Shown: piece after piece, positions 26,486 through 30,147 of the stretch | Numbering within the stretch: position 1 is the first letter of the stretch | Layout: every line of letters begins with the position of its first letter | Assembly: GCA_044375695.1 (NCBI GenBank) | Contig: JBILMG010000005.1 | Span: 1 to 30,147, forward strand | Direction: 5' to 3' | Length of the DNA stretch: 30,147 nucleotides | From: DATDYW01 sp044375695 | GTDB lineage: Bacteria; Patescibacteriota; Minisyncoccia; Phycocordibacterales; JAACPR01 | Program-made: the position numbers and the translations under genes | Notes under the pieces: model-generated | Database searches by the model: none | Seen by the model: the letters and a program-made list of their open reading frames with translations, nothing else | What the model was told of the DNA's origin: nothing

Positions 26486-27094
26486 CTACTCGAGAATCCC
26501 GTCCAGGTTCACGTCGTAGAGGATGCGGTCGTGCGCCAGGCTGTAGCGGACGACCTCGTCGGCGCCAAACCACACGGGGATCTCGAGCGCGGCCTCTTCG
26601 GGAGATCCCGAGGCGTGCACGATGTTGCGCACCGCGCGACCGTCCAGCTCTGACATCGAGTAGGAATCGAGCATCAGGTCGCCGCGAATGGTGCCGACGT
26701 CGGACGTTAGGGGCTCCGTGCCGCCGACGAGCTTGCGGACCACCGCCGCCGCGTGCGCGCCCTGCCAGACCATCGCAAAAACCGGCCCCGAGGCGAGATA
26801 CTTCAAAAGCTTAGCCAAGATTGCCTCGCCGGCGGCAATCGGCGTCTCGGGGTGCGAAGCGTTGCGCGCCTTCGCCGCCGCAATCGACTTCTCCCCTACC
26901 CGCGCGAGCCAGGTTGGGTCAGAGGTGTAGTGGGCGCGCGCCTTCGCCTCGTCCGGCACCACAATTTTCGCGGCCACCAGCTTGAGGCCGACGCGCTCGA
27001 CGCGGCGCAGCACCTCGCCAATTAGCGTGCGCTGCACGCCGTCAGGCTTCACGATCAGGAGCGTCTGCTCGAGCGACGGGTGCGGTTTTTCCAT
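26486..27094 (-). CDS. ndk: Nucleoside diphosphate kinase, long form
   Basis: 202 aa against about 140 in typical bacterial enzymes. TLLIVKPDGVQRTLIGEVLRR opens the fold, GPVFAMVWQG, GTIRGDL and NIVHASGSPEEAALEI follow, and the catalytic His is His160. The extra length lies mainly at about residues 55-90 (SDPTWLARVGEKSIAAAKARNASHP region), inserted where the Kpn-loop side of the fold begins, and in the DSYSMSELDG segment. It transfers the gamma phosphate between nucleoside triphosphates and diphosphates. The start is fixed by the extended -10 TGCTAAGGT 6 bases upstream. Confidence 0.95.
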   Translation of the reverse strand: MEKPHPSLEQTLLIVKPDGVQRTLIGEVLRRVERVGLKLVAAKIVVPDEAKARAHYTSDPTWLARVGEKSIAAAKARNASHPETPIAAGEAILAKLLKYLASGPVFAMVWQGAHAAAVVRKLVGGTEPLTSDVGTIRGDLMLDSYSMSELDGRAVRNIVHASGSPEEAALEIPVWFGADEVVRYSLAHDRILYDVNLDGILE

Positions 27095-27100
27095 AGCCGC

Positions 27101-27106
27101 ACCTTA
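27101..27106 (-). promoter_or_regulatory. Extended -10 TGCTAAGGT of ndk
   Basis: TAAGGT preceded by TGC ends 6 bases before the ndk ATG. Confidence 0.55.
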
Positions 27107-27153
27107 GCACGCCGCCTGACCCGGACCCGCGCGACGAGCCTCAACCCCTAAAT

Positions 27154-27190
27154 TTTCGGTAAAGAAAGGCCTCGCCTTTCTTTACCGAAA
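27154..27190. repeat. 37-base perfect inverted repeat
   Basis: 17-base arms (TTTCGGTAAAGAAAGGC and its complement) enclose CTC. The half TTTCGGTAA recurs once more at 27229-27237. It may be a bidirectional terminator or a protein-binding site between ndk and the next gene's terminator. Confidence 0.6.
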
Positions 27191-27197
27191 TCGTCAG

Positions 27198-27226
27198 CAA
27201 AAAGAAAAGGGGCAAAGAATGCCCCA
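27198..27226 (-). terminator. Terminator of the gene at 27241
   Basis: The GGGGCA/TGCCCC stem is followed on the minus strand by TTTTCTTTTT. Confidence 0.85.
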
Positions 27227-27240
27227 GGTTACCGAAACGA

Positions 27241-27816
27241 CTAGGCGGCGACAGGAAACGGGCGCGACACGAGGAAGCGCGCGGTCTCGAAGTACGGCCC
27301 GTCTAGGCTTTCGCCAGAAATGCACCGGCCGTAATTGTTCCGCCAAAGGCACGCGCGGATGCTCGTAAGGTCATAGCCCGGAACCGTGTCTCCTAGCGCG
27401 ATGATTTTCTTTTCGGCAGGTTCCCGCTGGTCACGCTGCGCGAGGCGCAGCAGGTTGTACGCGGTGCTCGGCACCCACCCCTCGCCCGGGAACGCCTCGC
27501 AAATCGCTTCGCGAATCTCCTCTCCGCGGACGCTGATTTTGGCTTCCGGTTCTGCGGCGTCTTCGAAGCTGAGCAACGCCAGCTGAAGCGGCACACCGCG
27601 TGCCGGCAAAACGACCTCCCTCAGCCAAGGCTCGAGAGGCACGACGCAGAGAGGTTGACCTTGGTGCAAATTGACCGCCGAGAGCACCAGCTGCCCCATT
27701 GCCTCCAAGGTCTTACACCCGAGAGATTCGTTGACGTCCCAGAGGAGGGGTTCTTCGTAAATTTCCAGACCGTAGCGTCTGCCTTTAAATATTGTTTTAT
27801 TTTTATGTATTTTCAT
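27241..27816 (-). CDS. Unknown protein
   Basis: 191 aa from ATG 27816 (MKIHKNKTIFKGRRYGLEIY), family not recognised. An in-frame ATG at 27861 adds 15 hydrophobic residues but falls in the AT-rich upstream region. It is soluble and mixed alpha/beta. EPLLWDVNESLGCKTLEAMGQLVLSAVNLH and a C-terminal DLTSIRACLWRNNYGRCISGESLDGPYF may be conserved cores with three cysteines. The upstream region contains TAAAAAATAGTG, similar to the spacer motif of other unknown genes here, overlapping the U-tract of the preceding terminator. Confidence 0.75.
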   Translation of the reverse strand: MKIHKNKTIFKGRRYGLEIYEEPLLWDVNESLGCKTLEAMGQLVLSAVNLHQGQPLCVVPLEPWLREVVLPARGVPLQLALLSFEDAAEPEAKISVRGEEIREAICEAFPGEGWVPSTAYNLLRLAQRDQREPAEKKIIALGDTVPGYDLTSIRACLWRNNYGRCISGESLDGPYFETARFLVSRPFPVAA

Positions 27817-27870
27817 GTGGTACGACGCCTTTCTTGGCGGATTCAAAACAAAGACAAACACTATTTTTTA

Positions 27871-27894
27871 CAAAAGACAAGGACCGTACGGCCC
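27871..27894 (-). terminator. Likely terminator after the small exported paralogs
   Basis: A GGGCC/GGTCC stem (one G-U pair) with a GTAC loop is followed on the minus strand by TTGTCTTTTG. Confidence 0.5.
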
Positions 27895-27917
27895 CGCGGG
27901 CAGCTGCTCTCCTTTGC

Positions 27918-28082
27918 TCAGAAAACCCGCTCCTGCGTATCCCAATAGCAAACATCAATCGCTGCGCCGGACCCTTTAGCCCAGCCGCAGCGTAAAGACG
28001 GAGCAAGGTGGACGCTCGCGAGCGCCCACCAGGCGCCGAGGACGAGAACGATGGCCACAAAGATGAATGTCGCTTTTTTCAT
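27918..28082 (-). CDS. Small exported protein, paralog of the next gene upstream
   Basis: 54 aa from ATG 28082 (MKKATFIFVAIVLVLGAWW). It has a basic start, one hydrophobic segment (signal peptide or anchor, about residues 5-20), then HLAP, a cysteine, and a second cysteine in VCYWDTQERVF at the end. The neighbour at 28130-28336 shares MKKA..F.A, LAP, Cys, ICYWDSEG and the terminal RVF, so the two are tandem duplicates. The paired Cys may form a disulfide outside the membrane. It is probably cotranscribed with the TraG-like ATPase gene upstream. Function unknown. Confidence 0.72.
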   Translation of the reverse strand: MKKATFIFVAIVLVLGAWWALASVHLAPSLRCGWAKGSGAAIDVCYWDTQERVF

Positions 28083-28129
28083 GAGAGGTTAGGTTATCGG
28101 TCGCCTGGAAAGAAATCGCTTTTACTCAC

Positions 28130-28336
28130 CTAAAAAACTCTTGGGTGCTTCCCGAGCGGACCTTCACTATCCCAGTAGCAAATAGTTCTTGTTGAAATTT
28201 CAACAACCCGTCCAGCCTCATCCCGCGAGACCGGAAGTTTAGCCGTGACGCAGTGTCGCATCGGCGCCAGACCCAAAACACCCAAGGCCAGGTACGTGGG
28301 GATGGCGGCCGCAAAAACCAAGATAGCTTTTTTCAT
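28130..28336 (-). CDS. Small exported protein, first of a tandem pair
   Basis: 68 aa (MKKAILVFAAAIPTYLALGVLGLAPMRHC). A hydrophobic N-terminal segment (about residues 4-24) is followed by LAPMRHCVTAKLPVS, a charged stretch, and the C-terminal ICYWDSEGPLGKHPRVF. It shares its ends with the 54-aa paralog downstream, with 14 extra residues in the middle. It begins 6 bases after the stop of the TraG/VirD4-like ATPase gene, so the ATPase and both small proteins form one operon. It may be an accessory subunit of an envelope apparatus, by position only. Confidence 0.78.
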   Translation of the reverse strand: MKKAILVFAAAIPTYLALGVLGLAPMRHCVTAKLPVSRDEAGRVVEISTRTICYWDSEGPLGKHPRVF

Positions 28337-28342
28337 AAGGTT

Positions 28343-30147
28343 TTAGGCGAGCGGCCTCGGCGCGGCGGGCGCGTCGAAGGTCTGGGTGTACTTAGCCATA
28401 ATTTCGGCCTCCACCGCCGCGCGGTCGCGGCCGTAGGTGAGGCGCGAGAGCTCGGCGAGCTTGCCGGCGAGCGTCGGATTCCCCTTCGGCGGGAAGCCGG
28501 TCTTAATCGAGAACGGGCGCAGCGGCATCCCCTTCGAGAGGATGCGGGCGTAGGCGTTGAGGTTCTCGATTTCGGCCAGGTCGCGCGCCTCGAACACCGG
28601 CGCGTACACCTTCTCGAGGAACTCAGAATCTTCCGGCCCCACGCGGAAGCTGACGAAGTTGCCGACGTTGCCGAACACCGAGTCGCGAATCCCCTCCTCC
28701 AGCTGCGCGATGAACTGGTGCGCCATGGCGAGCACCAGCTTGTACTTGCGCGCCTCGGACAGAATGGTCGAGATCGAGTCGGTCGTGACGTTCTGGAACT
28801 CGTCGATGTAGCAGTAGAACGGCGGCATGTCCTTGCCGAAAGAGTCCACGCGGGAGAGCGCCGCCATCAGGATTTTGCCGACGACGATCAGGCCGATGAG
28901 GTGCGAGTTGATGTCGCCCAGGCGCCCCTTGGCCAGGTTCACCAGGAGAATCTTGCGGCCGTCCATGACGTCGCGGAAGTTGATGGTCGAGCGCTCCTGC
29001 GCCACCACCGGGCGCATGATTTCGTTCGAGAGGAACACGTCGAACTTGTTGGAGACGTACTGCACGTAGTTCGCGAGGCCCTGCTCGCCGGTGGTCTTTT
29101 CGGCGTTGCGCCAGAACTGCGTCACCAGGGGGTTCTTGCACACCGACAGCTTGAACTCGCGGAACTTCTTATCGGAGAGCACGCGCGAGAGGTCCACCAA
29201 GGTCGAGCCCGACTCAGGGTGCTCCATGACGAGGAGCGCCGAGTTGCGGAAGTACTGCTCGAAGGCCGGCCCCATGGACTCGGGGCTGCCGCCGTAGAGC
29301 TTCTTGAAAATGCCGAACAGCTCGTTAACCACGAACGTCTTCTGCTCGGGGAAGCGCGGGTCGTACTCGAGCATGTTGAGGCCGATCGGCCGTTCGGTGT
29401 TTCCGGGATCGAAGTAGATGACGTCCTCGAAGCGGTCGGCCGGGATGGATCCCAGAATATCCTGCACGTCCGAGCCGTGCGGGTCGATGAAGCAGACGCC
29501 TTCCCCGTTGCGAATGTCCTGCAGGATGAGCTGCTTGAGGAACGACGTCTTACCGGTGCCGGTCTGGCCGATCGCGTAGAGGTGGCGCAGGCGGTCTTCC
29601 GGCGAGAGGCGCACCTCGACAGAGCGCCCCTGGTGCAGGTTCTCGCCAAGCCTGACGCCCTCTTCGGACAGGCCGAGCGGGGCGGGCGCCGTGCCAGCTT
29701 TGGCGCGGCGCATGCCGGGCAGCTCGCGGGCGGCGAGCTTCGGCAGGTGGAACATCGTGGCGGCCTCGCGCAGCGACAGCGGCACTTCGGCGGCCGCGTC
29801 ATGCTCGCGGAAGCTGAAGCGGCGCAGCAGCTTTTCCTGGCCAGAACCCTTGGGTGTCTCGAAGACGAGCGAGTTGCCCATGGCGTCGTCGTACTGGCCA
29901 AAGGACGCCTCGAGGTCGTGAAGGATGGCCGCCGCGCGACCCGCGTGCGCCGCCGACGCCACCAGGCGAATGTTGGCCGAGGCAACCGGGGTCTCCAGCT
30001 TGCGACGAACGGCTTCGATTGCCGCCTGGTCGGTCGTCTTTGGCCCATCTTCCTTGTCCTTCTTCTTGGAGCCGAAAAGGTCCGACAGGTCGCCGGCGAA
30101 AGAAGACATAGCCCGCGAGGCGCGGTAGCCGGCCGAGTCCCGCGCGT
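28343..30147 (-). CDS. TraG/VirD4-like (TraM-recognition) ATPase, 5' part cut by window edge
   Basis: The open frame continues past the first internal Met (30109) to the window edge, so the N-terminus, probably with membrane helices, is missing; at least 600 aa are visible. Walker A GQTGTGKTS lies at about residues 181-189 from that Met, and the preceding strand is RHLYAI. Next come GEGVCFIDPHGSDVQD and FEDVIYFDPGN. Walker B, YCYIDEFQN, is at about 433-440, followed by STILSEARKYKLVLAMAHQF. This is the coupling-protein/T4SS-like ATPase organisation common in Patescibacteria, where it may serve DNA transfer, DNA uptake or pilus systems. It leads an operon with two small exported proteins. Confidence 0.92.
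   Translation of the reverse strand, partial: ARDSAGYRASRAMSSFAGDLSDLFGSKKKDKEDGPKTTDQAAIEAVRRKLETPVASANIRLVASAAHAGRAAAILHDLEASFGQYDDAMGNSLVFETPKGSGQEKLLRRFSFREHDAAAEVPLSLREAATMFHLPKLAARELPGMRRAKAGTAPAPLGLSEEGVRLGENLHQGRSVEVRLSPEDRLRHLYAIGQTGTGKTSFLKQLILQDIRNGEGVCFIDPHGSDVQDILGSIPADRFEDVIYFDPGNTERPIGLNMLEYDPRFPEQKTFVVNELFGIFKKLYGGSPESMGPAFEQYFRNSALLVMEHPESGSTLVDLSRVLSDKKFREFKLSVCKNPLVTQFWRNAEKTTGEQGLANYVQYVSNKFDVFLSNEIMRPVVAQERSTINFRDVMDGRKILLVNLAKGRLGDINSHLIGLIVVGKILMAALSRVDSFGKDMPPFYCYIDEFQNVTTDSISTILSEARKYKLVLAMAHQFIAQLEEGIRDSVFGNVGNFVSFRVGPEDSEFLEKVYAPVFEARDLAEIENLNAYARILSKGMPLRPFSIKTGFPPKGNPTLAGKLAELSRLTYGRDRAAVEAEIMAKYTQTFDAPAAPRPLA

Noticed and set aside
1..30147. CRISPR array, insertion sequence or prophage
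   Set aside because: No regularly spaced repeats, transposase or phage structural genes were seen; the repeats found are single hairpins or short motifs.

Overview
The window is about 30 kb of GC-rich bacterial DNA. It carries short, tightly packed genes on both strands, and about half of the products are not recognisable. There are no insertion sequences, no CRISPR array and no tRNA or rRNA genes. The mix of features suggests a Patescibacteria/CPR (Parcubacteria-like) chromosome: short membrane or exported proteins of unknown function, a TraG/VirD4-like ATPase, a 62-aa L35, a linked smpB-tmRNA pair, and almost no Shine-Dalgarno sequences. This placement is an inference from gene content, since no marker phylogeny could be run.

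Layout. 1-580: N-terminal part of ftsH. 801-3149: two tandem paralogous genes of unknown function with related promoters. 3209-7639: unknown protein, secreted peptidoglycan-binding protein, sugar isomerase-like TIM barrel, a 480-base interval with a small ORF or structured RNA, and a polytopic membrane protein. 7763-11022: small acidic, helical, kinase-like, PLA2-like and GNAT genes. 11354-12266: tmRNA and smpB (trans-translation). 12355-14081: small ORF, divergent kinase-fold protein, C39-like cysteine-protease-fold protein. 14218-15743: infC, then rpmI-rplT, split by an opposite-strand membrane gene. 15824-18687: histidine phosphatase, membrane protein, DUF305 metal-binding protein, MazG-like pyrophosphohydrolase. 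18735-20577: beta-CASP MBL-fold nuclease coupled to a membrane protein. 20610-20809: a candidate unannotated small RNA with promoter, closing helix and terminator. 20983-24788: a GHKL (HSP90/MORC-like) ATPase cluster. 24924-27816: GNAT, tiny ORF, receiver-like protein, ndk, unknown gene. 27918-30147: TraG/VirD4-like ATPase (cut by the window edge) followed by two tandem small exported paralogs.

Expression signals are unusually uniform. At least a dozen genes have a -10-like box (TAnnnT, often TGn-extended) only 6-10 bases before the start codon, which implies leaderless mRNA; this was used to choose several starts. A second, AT-rich upstream class (TTGACW followed by CTAAAA inside the spacer) sits before lineage-specific unknown genes and may mark a common regulon. 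Fourteen intrinsic terminators share the tail TTTTCTTTT.

The strongest candidates for something undescribed are the small RNA at 20610-20774, the GHKL ATPase cluster with its shared upstream motif, the inverted repeats that invade both mature ends of the tmRNA, and the Shine-Dalgarno-led small ORF or structured RNA at 6255-6607.
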